A stretch of 64,000 bases of DNA. It comes from Nitrospira sp. Lineage in GTDB: Bacteria; Nitrospirota; Nitrospiria; Nitrospirales; Nitrospiraceae. Numbering within the stretch: the stretch's first letter is position 1; each line of letters starts with the position of its first letter. The stretch is from positions 62,001 through 126,000 of the forward strand of contig JACOEM010000006.1 of assembly GCA_024998565.1 (NCBI GenBank). The letters run 5' to 3'. Positions 43,535 through 51,833 of the stretch are shown here, in pieces. A model generated the notes under the pieces. The model saw nothing but the letters and a program-made list of their open reading frames with translations, did not search any database and was not told the DNA's origin. Made by a program: the position numbers and the translations under genes.

Positions 43535-43878
43535 CCGAACTCCTCTCACGTGATCAGTGATGCGTCCTTCGTGTATCGCGACAGGTGCGACGCGTCGTTC
43601 TCGATTCCAGGTTCGACATTCCGCACGCCTCAGGCTCTCCTTCATCTCGTCGTTCTCGTATGTTTCGTTCCTCTCGCCCCTTGCCGCATCCCCGTAGGTA
43701 TAGGTCCAATGGCCTATCCGAAACCTTGAGATAAATCATGTGCCGGACCGGCCGATCCCAGTGTGGGCCGCCGCCCTGTTGGATACAGTGCGCACGGCAT
43801 CACGGAGTTGCATTGCTCGCACGTAGGAGCTTCCGTCCATGGGATTCCGGAACGATGGTGTCTCAAGGTAGCAGGCGA
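43535..43878. other. Intergenic region upstream of the hemerythrin gene
   Basis: About 340 bp without a gene I can support. Frames open through parts of it are Arg/Cys-rich and lack ribosome-binding sites. It should carry the hemerythrin promoter and perhaps a Crp/Fnr operator, but I see no clear TTGAT-N4-ATCAA box. Confidence 0.3.
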
Positions 43879-44403
43879 ATGAGTCTCCCTGTCGATCCGG
43901 TGGCCCTGCTCGAGCGGGAGCATCGGATGATTCTGGACCGACTGGCGATGGTCGAAACGGCGATGAGTGTTCGTAACGTCAGGAACGGCACGGTGAAGCG
44001 AACGAACCGGGACACGCTACGAGAACTGCTCGAATTCTTTACCGGCCCCGTGGACGTGCACTTTAAACGGGAAGCAATGCTGGTGAGCGAACTGCGGCGA
44101 ATCCTGGGCCGGACGCAGGAGGAACAGGAACAGTTCCAGAGCTTCTTGGACGAACACCGGGCGCTGAAAGCCGACGCGACAGCGGTGATGAAGCAGCTGG
44201 AAAAAAGCCGGGCCGACGGTCAAGACGAAGCGGTGTCAAAGGCATTCGGCGGATTGCGGACGCTGACCGGAGAACTTCACGCGCTCATTCGTCGCTATCG
44301 CGAACAGATCGCCTGCGAGGAGCGGCTGCTGTTCGCCCTGGCCGAGATGCGGTTGACCGCCGAGCAGAGACGGCGAATCAGCCGGCAGATGTTGCAAGTG
44401 TGA
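43879..44403 (+). CDS. Hemerythrin HHE-domain protein
   Basis: 174 residues, cytoplasmic, four-helix bundle. Iron-ligand positions are visible as LLEREHRMILDRL (helix 1 His), HFKREAMLV (His ... Glu), FLDEHRALK (His/Glu) and ELHALIRRYREQIACEERLLF (His ... Glu). This corresponds to the H-HxxxE-HxxxH-HxxxxE layout of bacterial hemerythrin-like proteins, with some uncertainty in helix 3. Such proteins bind O2 or respond to NO or iron. I place the start at the ATG at 43879 (AAGG about ten bases upstream); an in-frame ATG at 43855 is possible. Confidence 0.82.
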   Translation: MSLPVDPVALLEREHRMILDRLAMVETAMSVRNVRNGTVKRTNRDTLRELLEFFTGPVDVHFKREAMLVSELRRILGRTQEEQEQFQSFLDEHRALKADATAVMKQLEKSRADGQDEAVSKAFGGLRTLTGELHALIRRYREQIACEERLLFALAEMRLTAEQRRRISRQMLQV

Positions 44404-44647
44404 CGTCGCGCATGAGCGGCAAGGGGCTGGGGCCGATGAGGGCCGCGACTCGCTGCGGTGAGGCAGGCGCGAGCGTCGCCGGGATGTTGGATGATCGAAG
44501 CAGGGCTCAGACGAGGAATGTCCACGATGTTCAGAAGAGTGACTCACATACTTTCGCTGCTCCTGCCTCAGGCCGGTGAGGACAAGACGGGGAGCCAACC
44601 CGGGCGCCAGTCAGGCGCGTCGGTGACACATGAAGGAGGAGACTATC

Positions 44648-45346
44648 ATGCGGGTTCGGAAAGTCGTGCGGAACATTGGAATGTGGGGTGCGGCGCTTGC
44701 GATCGCCGCGGTGTACGGTGTTGCTTGTGTGCAGCCGGCATCGGCTGAAGAAGGCACCGGCAACATGGTGTTCTTCAAGGGCGGATTCATGAATTTGAAC
44801 CAGGACCGGAGCGGGCAGATTTTTACGGATACGGCTGGCATCGCCGGTTCAAATGGAGGCAATGCCGGTTGGTATGCCGGAGCCGGCTTGGACCTGGTCA
44901 TGTCGAAGGATGTCTGGGGCGGAATGGACAAGACGTGGGTGGTCGGTGAAATCGGCCTGCAATTCAACAGCATCAATTCAAACCGTGTGAACAATGCCGC
45001 CGGAAGCATTGCCACCCGGACCTTAACCGACACCCTGGCCACGGATCCCCAGAAGGTACAGCTCACGATGGTCACGATCGATGTGGCGCCGAAGATCAAG
45101 TTCATGGAAGGCAGCGCATTCAGGCCCTGGGTCATTCCGATCGGTCTGGACATCCATGTGATCAGCCCTCCGTCGAATCGGACGCAGTATCTCGATCTCG
45201 GGGTGCAGTTCGGCGGTGGATTCGAATATGCGGTGTGGAAGGCCTTTAAGGTCGGGGTCGACGCCCGGTATCACCTGACGGCGCGACTGACCAACACCAA
45301 CAACGATTACTTCCAGGTCGGGCCGTATATCGGGATTTCGTTCTAG
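44648..45346 (+). CDS. Small outer-membrane beta-barrel protein
   Basis: 232 residues from the ATG at 44648, chosen for the AAGGAGGAG site (44632-44640). Signal peptide IGMWGAALAIAAVYGVACVQPASA. The mature part has repeated amphipathic strands (NMVFFKGGFMNLNQD, WYAGAGLDLVMSKDVWGG, WVVGEIGLQFNSINSN, VQLTMVTIDVAPKIKFMEG, YLDLGVQFGGGFEYAVWKAF) and ends in YFQVGPYIGISF, the C-terminal aromatic expected for the BAM-assembled barrel. Probably an eight- to ten-stranded OmpA/OmpW-like barrel of unknown role. Confidence 0.75.
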   Translation: MRVRKVVRNIGMWGAALAIAAVYGVACVQPASAEEGTGNMVFFKGGFMNLNQDRSGQIFTDTAGIAGSNGGNAGWYAGAGLDLVMSKDVWGGMDKTWVVGEIGLQFNSINSNRVNNAAGSIATRTLTDTLATDPQKVQLTMVTIDVAPKIKFMEGSAFRPWVIPIGLDIHVISPPSNRTQYLDLGVQFGGGFEYAVWKAFKVGVDARYHLTARLTNTNNDYFQVGPYIGISF

Positions 45347-45496
45347 GAGGGTCGACAGGCGATCAATACGACGCCCTGGGGCAGGATCGACAATTCGACT
45401 GTAGGCACAAGGAGTACGACGCTGCCATGTCGGTTGGTGCCGAGAGGCTGGGCGGCATGGCAGCGGTCCTGAATGCAGGACTCATGAGGTCGGACC

Positions 45497-46003
45497 TTGG
45501 TGACGATCGCGGTGTATCTTCCCGACGACGGCTCTTTGCCGCAGCCGTTGGGTGAGGCGTCAGCGCGACATGCGTTGACCCACTGCATCCAACACAGCGG
45601 GGCCGACCGTGTCCAAGTCGTCACCGTGGCGAATGTCTCGCAGCACATCGATGTGGCGCTGCAGCTCATCGGAGAATCCGTGCGGATCGCAGGATCCTGG
45701 GCAACGGTGAACGGACAACGGATGTCCAGCCTGGTGGCCTTGTGGAATCGATTGGATTGTTATCGGCAGAGCCTCGACGCCCCTGATCCGCAGGTGTTTT
45801 GCGCGAGCAAGGCGGCTGGCCTTCAGCCTATGTCCGGGTGCGAGGTGGTTTCATGCATGTCGCCCTGCCAGTTTCTCTGTCGCCAATGCGCGCAGATCGG
45901 GACACACCTTCTCACCGCGCTCGTTCATCCGGAGGCCCAGATGTTGGCCATATTGGGTGAAATCGGATGGCGTCCGAATCTGCGTCGTCCTCCTCAGCTC
46001 TAA
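45497..46003 (+). CDS. Unknown protein with C-terminal cysteine cluster
   Basis: 168 residues from a GTG start. Codon third positions are G/C-rich throughout, as in neighbouring genes, which favours a real gene. The N-terminus (TIAVYLPDDGSLPQPLGEASARH) is alpha/beta-like, and the C-terminal third has CEVVSCMSPCQFLCRQCAQIG (C-x4-C-x3-C-x3-C-x2-C), suggesting metal or cluster binding. No family recognised. The stop codon TAA coincides with the first bases of an inverted-repeat element, so the native C-terminus could have been longer. Confidence 0.5.
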   Translation: MVTIAVYLPDDGSLPQPLGEASARHALTHCIQHSGADRVQVVTVANVSQHIDVALQLIGESVRIAGSWATVNGQRMSSLVALWNRLDCYRQSLDAPDPQVFCASKAAGLQPMSGCEVVSCMSPCQFLCRQCAQIGTHLLTALVHPEAQMLAILGEIGWRPNLRRPPQL

Positions 46004-46205
46004 CAGGCTGCGAAAAATTCGATGGGAACGCAATACATTACGATCCACTCATGCGCCGTGTGGATTTGACAAGACCCCGCAGGATGCGCAAAAAGGCCGT
46101 CCAGCAAGGCCGCAGCAAGCGAAGGGGTGAATCGTACTCGCACCGTACGGTGAGCCCCTGAGCGCCGCGAGAACGCTGCTGGCGGACTTTTTCCGCATCC
46201 TGCTA
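46001..46205. repeat. Inverted-repeat element, family A (205 bp)
   Basis: The left end TAACAGGCTGCGAAAAA resembles the reverse complement of the right end (TAGCAGGATGCGGAAAAA, read from 46205 inwards). A second, better-matching arm lies inside (46079-46106 against 46176-46203, GCAGGATGCGCAAAAAGG versus GCAGGATGCGGAAAAAGT), so the ends look duplicated. The interior contains the perfect palindrome CACCGTACGGTG. The TAA at the left end is the stop codon of the preceding gene. No coding capacity for a transposase. Likely a non-autonomous (MITE-like) element. Confidence 0.65.
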
Positions 46206-46278
46206 AGCCACCCTCCCTTGCCGCTTCGGGCTCTCCTCAGTCATAGTGCGCCCGGTGTACGAGAAAAAGGAGGGTCTT

Positions 46279-46752
46279 GTGTTTGCACTGGTCTGGATTC
46301 ACTTGCTGGCGGCTATGGTATGGATCGGGGGGATGGTCTTCCTGTCCGTCGTGCTGGTGCCGGTACTGAAGCGGGACGGGGCATTTGCTCAGTATGCCCT
46401 GCTGTTTCGAACGGTGGCCTATCGGTTTCGAGCCGTGGTGTGGGGGGCGATGGGAATCCTCGTGGCCACCGGACTTACGCTGGCGGCCGGTCGATCGATT
46501 CCGCTGATGGACCCTTCCCGCTGGCCCACGATTTTTTCCGCGAAGATCGGATTGGTGGCGCTGCTGTTCACCCTGACGCTGCTGCACGATCTCGTGGTCG
46601 GACCGCGTGTGCGACGGAGCTTGGGAATCCCTGAAGCGGAGCGATCTGCGAGGGATCGGATGCTCCTGCGTTACTCGGTGCTCGTCCCGCGTATTTCATT
46701 GCTGGTCGCGCTGCTGGTGCTGTTGTTCGCCGTCGTCCTGGCCCGCACCTAA
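46279..46752 (+). CDS. CopD-like four-helix membrane protein
   Basis: 157 residues from the GTG at 46279, preceded by AAGGAGGG (46267-46274). A GTG at 46246 precedes that site and would add 11 charged residues. Four membrane helices: FALVWIHLLAAMVWIGGMVF, VVWGAMGILVATGLTLAA, IFSAKIGLVALLFTLTLLHD and LVALLVLLFAVVLA. The W-x-H-L-x4-W-I-G-G motif of helix 1 is that of the CopD/DUF2269-type family, where the conserved His may bind copper or heme. Role unknown; copper handling would suit a genome section rich in copper proteins. Its stop TAA is the first three bases of a following inverted-repeat element. Confidence 0.75.
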   Translation: MFALVWIHLLAAMVWIGGMVFLSVVLVPVLKRDGAFAQYALLFRTVAYRFRAVVWGAMGILVATGLTLAAGRSIPLMDPSRWPTIFSAKIGLVALLFTLTLLHDLVVGPRVRRSLGIPEAERSARDRMLLRYSVLVPRISLLVALLVLLFAVVLART

Positions 46753-46944
46753 CCCGCATTATTCATGAGCGTTTCTGATGCAATCGCGGATTCGCAGCTG
46801 CGACTGGCCTGTCGGCGGGCGGGCTCGCCGCTCGGTCGGTCGACATCCTGTTCAAAGATGCCTTCCTTCCTCACGCCTCCGCGCGACCGTCTCGCTGTGC
46901 GACTCCGCACTTTTTCGACGAACCGTCATGAATAATGCGGGCTA
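46750..46944. repeat. Inverted-repeat element with TAGCCCG ends, divergent interior (195 bp)
   Basis: Terminal repeats TAACCCGCATTATTCATGA (46750-46768) and, reading inward from 46944, TAGCCCGCATTATTCATGA: 18 of 19 identical. The ends match the 179-bp elements of this window apart from a GC-for-GG change, but the interior is different. Its first three bases are the stop codon of the CopD-like gene. Confidence 0.75.
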
Positions 46945-47031
46945 GAAGCTCGTCCGAGTCATGCCATTCTCCTGCGGCAAATGATCTACAGCCATCTGCG
47001 TCGTTCTAAGGATTATTCGGACAGACTCCTA
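46943..47031. repeat. Short inverted-repeat element abutting the previous one (89 bp)
   Basis: TAGAAGCTCGTCCGAGTCAT at the left end and TAGGAGTCTGTCCGAATAAT, read inwards from 47031, agree at 14 of 20 positions. It shares the TA at 46943-46944 with the right end of the 195-bp element. Interpretation as a separate third family is tentative. The remaining stretch to 47187 holds no gene that I can support. Confidence 0.4.
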
Positions 47032-47187
47032 GCAGGAGGACCACAAGGGGCATCCTCGTGGTTCGTGAAGCGTCGTTCGTCTCTCGCGGAAGCGCGGACG
47101 GCGGATGGGGGCGGGGCAGCAACGCGGCCGCCTGTTCAGCGTGTCCGCGCTGCTATCAGAAGTTCCTATCGTGTTACCGGAGCAGTC

Positions 47188-47366
47188 TAGCCCGGATCAT
47201 TCATGAATACCTGTTCCGGCGTCCGATCCTCTCGCCCGGCGAGGCTGTTCTCGTTCGGCCTCCTCGACGGACTGTCAGTACGCCTGCGTCGGCCTTACGT
47301 GTGAGCAGCCTCGGCGGGCTTCCGTCTCGAACGCCTCGCGACAGCATTCATGAATAATCCCGGCTA
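47188..47366. repeat. 179-bp palindromic MITE-like element, copy 1
   Basis: Ends TAGCCCGGATCATTCATGAA (left) and TAGCCGGGATTATTCATGAA (right, inward). The interior is an imperfect palindrome with GCCCGGCGAGGCTGTTCTCG on the left arm and a matching region on the right. The interior closely matches the copies at 49646 and 63806, all exactly 179 bp long. Its right-hand CTA is the stop codon (TAG on the minus strand) of the CHASE3 gene. No transposase. Confidence 0.85.
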
Positions 47367-48044
47367 GTGACGCTGGAACGCGTGGAGGAGGCGCTCAGCC
47401 TGTGCCTGGCTGGTGAGGGCCATTTTGAGTACGATGCCGCAGAGCGTGAAGACCACCGCATTCAGGAGGAAGAATACGGCGGCGAACGAGCCGGTCGTAA
47501 AGGCCCAGCTCTCGGAGTCTGACCGGTGGCGTTGCAGGACCCTGGTTTCCTCCTCCCTGATCTGCGCGGAGATATCGTGGATGGTCTCCATCGTCCGATT
47601 TTGCTGATTGACGGCCACGACCGACTTGGCATAAGGCAGCCCCTTGGTGCGGCGTGTCACGATGGCCTGGTCCAATTCTTCCGAACGTTGTTCGACCTGT
47701 GTGGCGAGATAGGCCACCCGGTCCTGCTGAACGGCATTGTCCCTGGTCAGTCCGCCGATTCTCCGGATCTGCGCTTCCAGGGTCGTGACCGCTTCGCGAT
47801 ACGTGGGCAGGTAGTCCTCGGACCCGGTAATAATGTAGCCCCGCTGGCTGGTCTCAGCTCCCGCCACGGTACTCATCATCCGCTCCAGCTCCAGCAGCAC
47901 CTGCTCGCTCCTCGTGGCCCAGTTATTGGAAGTCTTGAAGTGCACTAAGCTGAGAAAGCAGGCTGCGACGATAGACTCGACCGCTATAAATCCTACGGCA
48001 AGGGCGATGATCAGGCCTTTACCGGCAAAAAGACGATGGAGCAT
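47364..48044 (-). CDS. CHASE3-domain membrane protein, probably truncated sensor
   Basis: 226 residues. TM1 (GLIIALAVGFIAVESIVAACFL), a periplasmic helical CHASE3 domain (MMSTVAGAETSQRGYIITG, YLPTYREAVTTLEAQI, LTRDNAVQQDRVAYLA), and TM2 (SFAAVFFLLNAVVFTLCGIVL). Only about 20 cytoplasmic residues remain after TM2, and the stop codon is the terminal TAG of a 179-bp repeat element. CHASE3 proteins normally continue into HAMP, PAS, kinase or methyl-accepting domains. The output part was therefore probably cut off by the element's insertion, leaving a sensor without output. Confidence 0.8.
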   Translation of the reverse strand: MLHRLFAGKGLIIALAVGFIAVESIVAACFLSLVHFKTSNNWATRSEQVLLELERMMSTVAGAETSQRGYIITGSEDYLPTYREAVTTLEAQIRRIGGLTRDNAVQQDRVAYLATQVEQRSEELDQAIVTRRTKGLPYAKSVVAVNQQNRTMETIHDISAQIREEETRVLQRHRSDSESWAFTTGSFAAVFFLLNAVVFTLCGIVLKMALTSQAQAERLLHAFQRH

Positions 48045-48400
48045 GGGGAACCCTCCTCGATAATACGTCCATAATAGGAGTACCGGCCCTTCATCGGCTA
48101 TGTCAACCCGACAAATCCCACTAGGTATCCTAAGATCTGTCCAAGTGTTCGTTCGGGACCCAAGGCAATGACAGATCCATGCCCGACTTCAGTCTTGCAG
48201 CGGGACCGTGCCACTTCCCCGTACAGCCGTTTGTATGAGCTCCGGGTGAATCCAAATGATCTGTAATGGCTCTTAACAGGAGAGTGGGAACGAACCCTGC
48301 CTACTCCCGGACTTGGAGCAAGAACGGGTGACTCGCGGGAGGGACGGGATCATGCAACAAGGCAAGGACGATAGGGCACTACTTTGAAGGGAGGTGGATC
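48045..48400. other. Divergent promoter region between the CHASE3 and sulfide:quinone oxidoreductase genes
   Basis: About 355 bp with no supportable gene. It should contain promoters for both directions. A strong ribosome-binding site (GGGAGGTG) precedes the oxidoreductase ATG at 48401. I did not find a convincing -24/-12 or -35/-10 pair. Confidence 0.35.
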
Positions 48401-49648
48401 ATGGCAAAGGTCGTCATCATCGGCGCGTCCATCGGCGGGCTGCCGGCAGCCTATGAAGCCCGGGAATTATTGGCGAAAAAACACAAGGTGACGGTAATCT
48501 CCAATGTGGACTCGTTCCACTTCGTCCCTTCCAATCCCTGGGTGGCGGTCGGCTGGCGAACGAGGAAAGACATCAGTTTCGCCTTGGGTCCGGTGCTGGA
48601 GAAGAAAGGCGTGGAATACATTCATGCCATGGCCGAGCGGATTGAGCCCGAACAGAATCGAGTCATCACCTCGAAGGGCGAAGTCCCCTATGATTATCTG
48701 ATTATCGCCACCGGGCCGAAGCTGAATTTCGGGGCGGTGCCCGGGCTCGGGCCGAGCGGATACACGCAGTCGGTCTGCAATGTGGATCATGCCGAACAGG
48801 CCTGGGGCACCTATCAGGCGTTCCTGAAAGACCCCGGTCCTATCGTGGTAGGGGCGGCACAAGGGGCCTCTTGTTTCGGCCCGGCCTACGAAATGGCCTT
48901 CATTCTGGATGCCGATCTTCGCAAGAAGAAACTCCGGAAGAAGGTGCCGATCTATTTTGTGACCCCCGAACCGTATATCGGCCATATGGGGCTCGCAGGC
49001 GTGGGCGCCTCCCGCCGTTTGATGGAAGATGAGTTTGCCGATCATTCGATGAAACCTATCTGCAATACGGCGATCAAGGAAGTGCAGCCGGGCAAACTCT
49101 TGCTCGACGGAGGGCAGGAGATTCCGTTTCGGTACTCGATGATCATTCCGCCGTTCGCCGGCGTGGATGCAGTGGCCGGGACGCCGGGGCTCTGCAACCC
49201 TAAGGGGTTTGTGAATATCGATGCGTATCAGGCCAATCCGAAGTATAAAAATATCTATTCGGTCGGCGTCTGTGTGGCCATTCCACCGGTGGAGCAGACT
49301 CCGATTCCGACTGGGGCGCCCAAGACCGGGTACATGATCGAATCGATGGTGTCGGCGGCGGTGCACAACATCAAGGCCGATATCGACAACGATTCGAAAC
49401 GCGAGACCGCAACCTGGAATGCGATCTGTCTCGCCGACATGGGGGACACGGGTGTGGCCTTTGTGGCGTTGCCGCAAATGGCGCCGCGGAATGTCACATG
49501 GGCCAAGAAGGGCAAGTGGGTGCATCTTGCCAAAATTGCGCTGGAGAAGTATTTCTTGCGTAAGATGAAAAAGGGCGTCAGCGAGCCCTACTACGAGAAG
49601 GTGATTTTGAAGGCCATGGGGATTGCCAAGCTGGAAGGACCGGCCTAA
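48401..49648 (+). CDS. Sulfide:quinone oxidoreductase-type flavoprotein
   Basis: 415 residues. FAD-binding Rossmann start VVIIGASIGGLPAAYEA, second dinucleotide-like region YDYLIIATGP, and the FAD-contacting YSVGVCVAIPP. Cysteines C126 (SVCNVDHAEQAW), C158 (GASCFGPAYE) and C343 (AICLADMG) match the three redox Cys of classical SQRs in order and approximate spacing. C291 is extra. A C-terminal amphipathic helix (LAKIALEKYFLRKMKKG) suits peripheral membrane attachment. Predicted to oxidise sulfide and reduce quinone. The stop TAA is the first codon of a repeat element; a TauE/SafE exporter follows beyond that element. Confidence 0.82.
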   Translation: MAKVVIIGASIGGLPAAYEARELLAKKHKVTVISNVDSFHFVPSNPWVAVGWRTRKDISFALGPVLEKKGVEYIHAMAERIEPEQNRVITSKGEVPYDYLIIATGPKLNFGAVPGLGPSGYTQSVCNVDHAEQAWGTYQAFLKDPGPIVVGAAQGASCFGPAYEMAFILDADLRKKKLRKKVPIYFVTPEPYIGHMGLAGVGASRRLMEDEFADHSMKPICNTAIKEVQPGKLLLDGGQEIPFRYSMIIPPFAGVDAVAGTPGLCNPKGFVNIDAYQANPKYKNIYSVGVCVAIPPVEQTPIPTGAPKTGYMIESMVSAAVHNIKADIDNDSKRETATWNAICLADMGDTGVAFVALPQMAPRNVTWAKKGKWVHLAKIALEKYFLRKMKKGVSEPYYEKVILKAMGIAKLEGPA

Positions 49649-49824
49649 CCCGGACTATTCATGAATGCCTGCTCCGTCGTCCGATTCTCTCGCCCGGCGG
49701 GGCTGTTCTCGTTCGGCCTCCTCGACGGACTGTCAGTACGCCTGCGTCGGCCTCGCTTGCGAGAAGCCCCGGCGGGCTTCGGTCTCGAACGCCTCGCGAC
49801 GACATTCATGAATAATCCGGGCTA
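49646..49824. repeat. 179-bp palindromic MITE-like element, copy 2
   Basis: Ends TAACCCGGACTATTCATGAA and, inward from 49824, TAGCCCGGATTATTCATGAA. Interior arms CGCCCGGCGGGGCTG (left) and AAGCCCCGGCGGGC (right) pair. Nearly identical in length and interior to the copies at 47188 and 63806. The leading TAA is the stop codon of the sulfide:quinone oxidoreductase gene. Stretches open in its frames translate to Arg-rich sequence (for example ECRREAFETEARRG) and are not genes. Confidence 0.88.
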
Positions 49825-49874
49825 AACGATATGGGGACGGGGCATCGCGTGGCGACGATCGAGAAGGAACCGGC

Positions 49875-50672
49875 ATGATCGACCAGGCGTTGCGTTCCCT
49901 GCTGGCGGGCATCCCCATCGGTTTGCAACTGGGCGCGACGGGGACGGGTGGCGCGATTCTGGGCCTTCCCCTCATGGTCTACCTCGCCGGGATTCCCATG
50001 CAGCAGGCGGCGGCGATGTCGTTGATCATCGTGGCGACCTCGTCGCTGCTGGGCGCCTGGGAATACGGGCGGCAGGGACAGGTCAAGGCCAAAGCCGCCC
50101 TGGCGTTCAGTTGGACCGGTGCGATCGGTTCGTGGGCGGGCGCATTCGGACATCGCCTGGTTCGCGAGGAAATCCTGCTGGTGCTGTTCGGGCTCCTGCT
50201 GCTGCTGGTGAGAGGGGCGATGACTCGCTATCGTCACATGCCGTCCGGCCCTGACGGGGAAGAAAGTTGTGCGACCCGCTTTCCCCGCACCTGTTGGCTG
50301 AAGGTCGGCGGCATCGGACTGGCGGTGGGAACCATGAACGGTTTGTTCGGAGTCGGTGGCGGATTCATGGTTGTCCCGGCCCTGATCCTCATTCTCGGGT
50401 TCCCGACCAGGTTGGCGATCGGAACGTCGCTCAGCATCATCGCCTGTATCTCCATCGGCGGGGTGGTCGGCCATCTCCAATTCGGGCGGATCAACTGGCC
50501 GCTCACGGCATGGGTATTGACAGGGAGTCTGGCGGGGATGCTTTTGGGGGTGCGGGTCGGCACCTGGCTTTCTCCGGCCACGATGGGTCGCATTACGGCC
50601 TTCATCACGGTCTCGATCGCGGTCAGCATGATCGTGGTGAATCTGGTGAAGTTATGGGGTTCACAAATATGA
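49875..50672 (+). CDS. TauE/SafE-family membrane exporter
   Basis: 265 residues with about eight membrane helices in two homologous halves. Each half has the family's glycine-rich motif: GATGTGGAILGLPLMVYLAGIPMQQAAAMSLIIV and MNGLFGVGGGFMVVPALILILGFPTRLAIGTSLSII (G-x-G-G-G and P-x2-A-x2-T/M-S-L). The family exports sulfite, sulfoacetate or other organosulfur anions. Its position after a sulfide:quinone oxidoreductase suggests disposal of sulfur oxyanions, though a repeat element separates the two. GAAGGA precedes the ATG. Confidence 0.88.
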   Translation: MIDQALRSLLAGIPIGLQLGATGTGGAILGLPLMVYLAGIPMQQAAAMSLIIVATSSLLGAWEYGRQGQVKAKAALAFSWTGAIGSWAGAFGHRLVREEILLVLFGLLLLLVRGAMTRYRHMPSGPDGEESCATRFPRTCWLKVGGIGLAVGTMNGLFGVGGGFMVVPALILILGFPTRLAIGTSLSIIACISIGGVVGHLQFGRINWPLTAWVLTGSLAGMLLGVRVGTWLSPATMGRITAFITVSIAVSMIVVNLVKLWGSQI

Positions 50673-50807
50673 ACTGTATTGACGGGAGGCTTGTTCTGTC
50701 GGACGCTCAGCAACAGGCTCTCGTGGGATGGTCCCTGCTCCGCGACGGCGCGCGAAACTGACGGGGATGTGTTCCCCATTGCATGCTCCTGTGGGCCACA
50801 CGAATCG

Positions 50808-51833
50808 ATGATGCGGTACCCGCATTCCCTCCTGGTCACCCTCTGCCGCCCCGCCTTGTGGGGCGTGCTGGCAAGTCTGATGTGGGGGTCGGATCGGCCG
50901 GCGCAAGCCGAGTGGTCGGCCGTCGCTGAGCAGAAGACGAGCTATACCTCCGATGCCTTTCAGTTTTCTTCCGCGCGTCGTCTCCGCCTGACGGAAGATC
51001 CTTCCCAACCGACGGTGGTCTCCGCCGACAAGCCGGAGGATGTGATTTGGGAGCCGGCGCTGGAGGTGGTGCACTCAACGTCCACGGCGCAGGGGAAGAA
51101 TGAACTCTCGGTGAAGGCCCAGGGGGCGATCTACACCAATAATCCCATCTTCAACCATGCCGACTACCGCATCCAGGACCGATTTTCGCTCGACCGGGCG
51201 ACCTCGCTATTGGTGCGGTATCGGTATGTGCCCAATCTCTTCCTGGGACCCAATTTTGAGCGGCGCACCGGCACCCGCTCGATTCAGGAAGAGCGGGTCA
51301 GCTCGCACCATTGGCGCGCCGAAATCGAACGCCGCTTGACGGACAGCGTCACAGGCACGCTGATTACCCGGTACGGGCTCAGGCGGTACAACGACTCATT
51401 TGCGGAACGGAATACGAATTTTTTTACCCTCGGCCCCCGCGTCGACTACCGTGCCATGGAGTGGCTCACGGTGACGCTGACCTATCTCTATGAACGGGGG
51501 CTGGCTGACGGTCACAAGGACACGCAGTTTGCGGACGACGTGTCCTATTACCTCCATATGGTGTCGGCCGGTACGGAGTTTCGGCTCAATCGGCAATGGG
51601 ACCTCGGGTTCACCTACATTCACCGGCGAAAAACATTTACCAGCGGCCTCGCCGGCGACACGCACGTGGGCCGGTTCGATGCCACGCACCAGGGCATCGC
51701 GGAGCTGCGGTATCACATGTCGGCGGCCGCGACGGTGATGCTGTCCTTTCAATACGGCAAACGTACCTCGACGAATGCCCTCCGGGACTTTCAGGACTCG
51801 ATTTTTTCTATCGGCGGGCAATATCGCTTCTAA
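50808..51833 (+). CDS. Outer-membrane beta-barrel protein
   Basis: 341 residues from tandem ATG codons at 50808. Signal segment LWGVLASLMWGSDRPAQA. The mature part is a regular series of amphipathic strands (ALEVVHSTSTAQGKNELSVKAQG, SLLVRYRYVPNLFLGP, GTLITRYGLRRYND, LTVTLTYLYERGLAD, WDLGFTYIHRRKTF, ATVMLSFQYGKRT) ending in IFSIGGQYRF with the terminal Phe required for outer-membrane insertion. About 12-14 strands could be formed. No specific family recognised; it is probably a porin or surface barrel. Confidence 0.75.
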   Translation: MMRYPHSLLVTLCRPALWGVLASLMWGSDRPAQAEWSAVAEQKTSYTSDAFQFSSARRLRLTEDPSQPTVVSADKPEDVIWEPALEVVHSTSTAQGKNELSVKAQGAIYTNNPIFNHADYRIQDRFSLDRATSLLVRYRYVPNLFLGPNFERRTGTRSIQEERVSSHHWRAEIERRLTDSVTGTLITRYGLRRYNDSFAERNTNFFTLGPRVDYRAMEWLTVTLTYLYERGLADGHKDTQFADDVSYYLHMVSAGTEFRLNRQWDLGFTYIHRRKTFTSGLAGDTHVGRFDATHQGIAELRYHMSAAATVMLSFQYGKRTSTNALRDFQDSIFSIGGQYRF

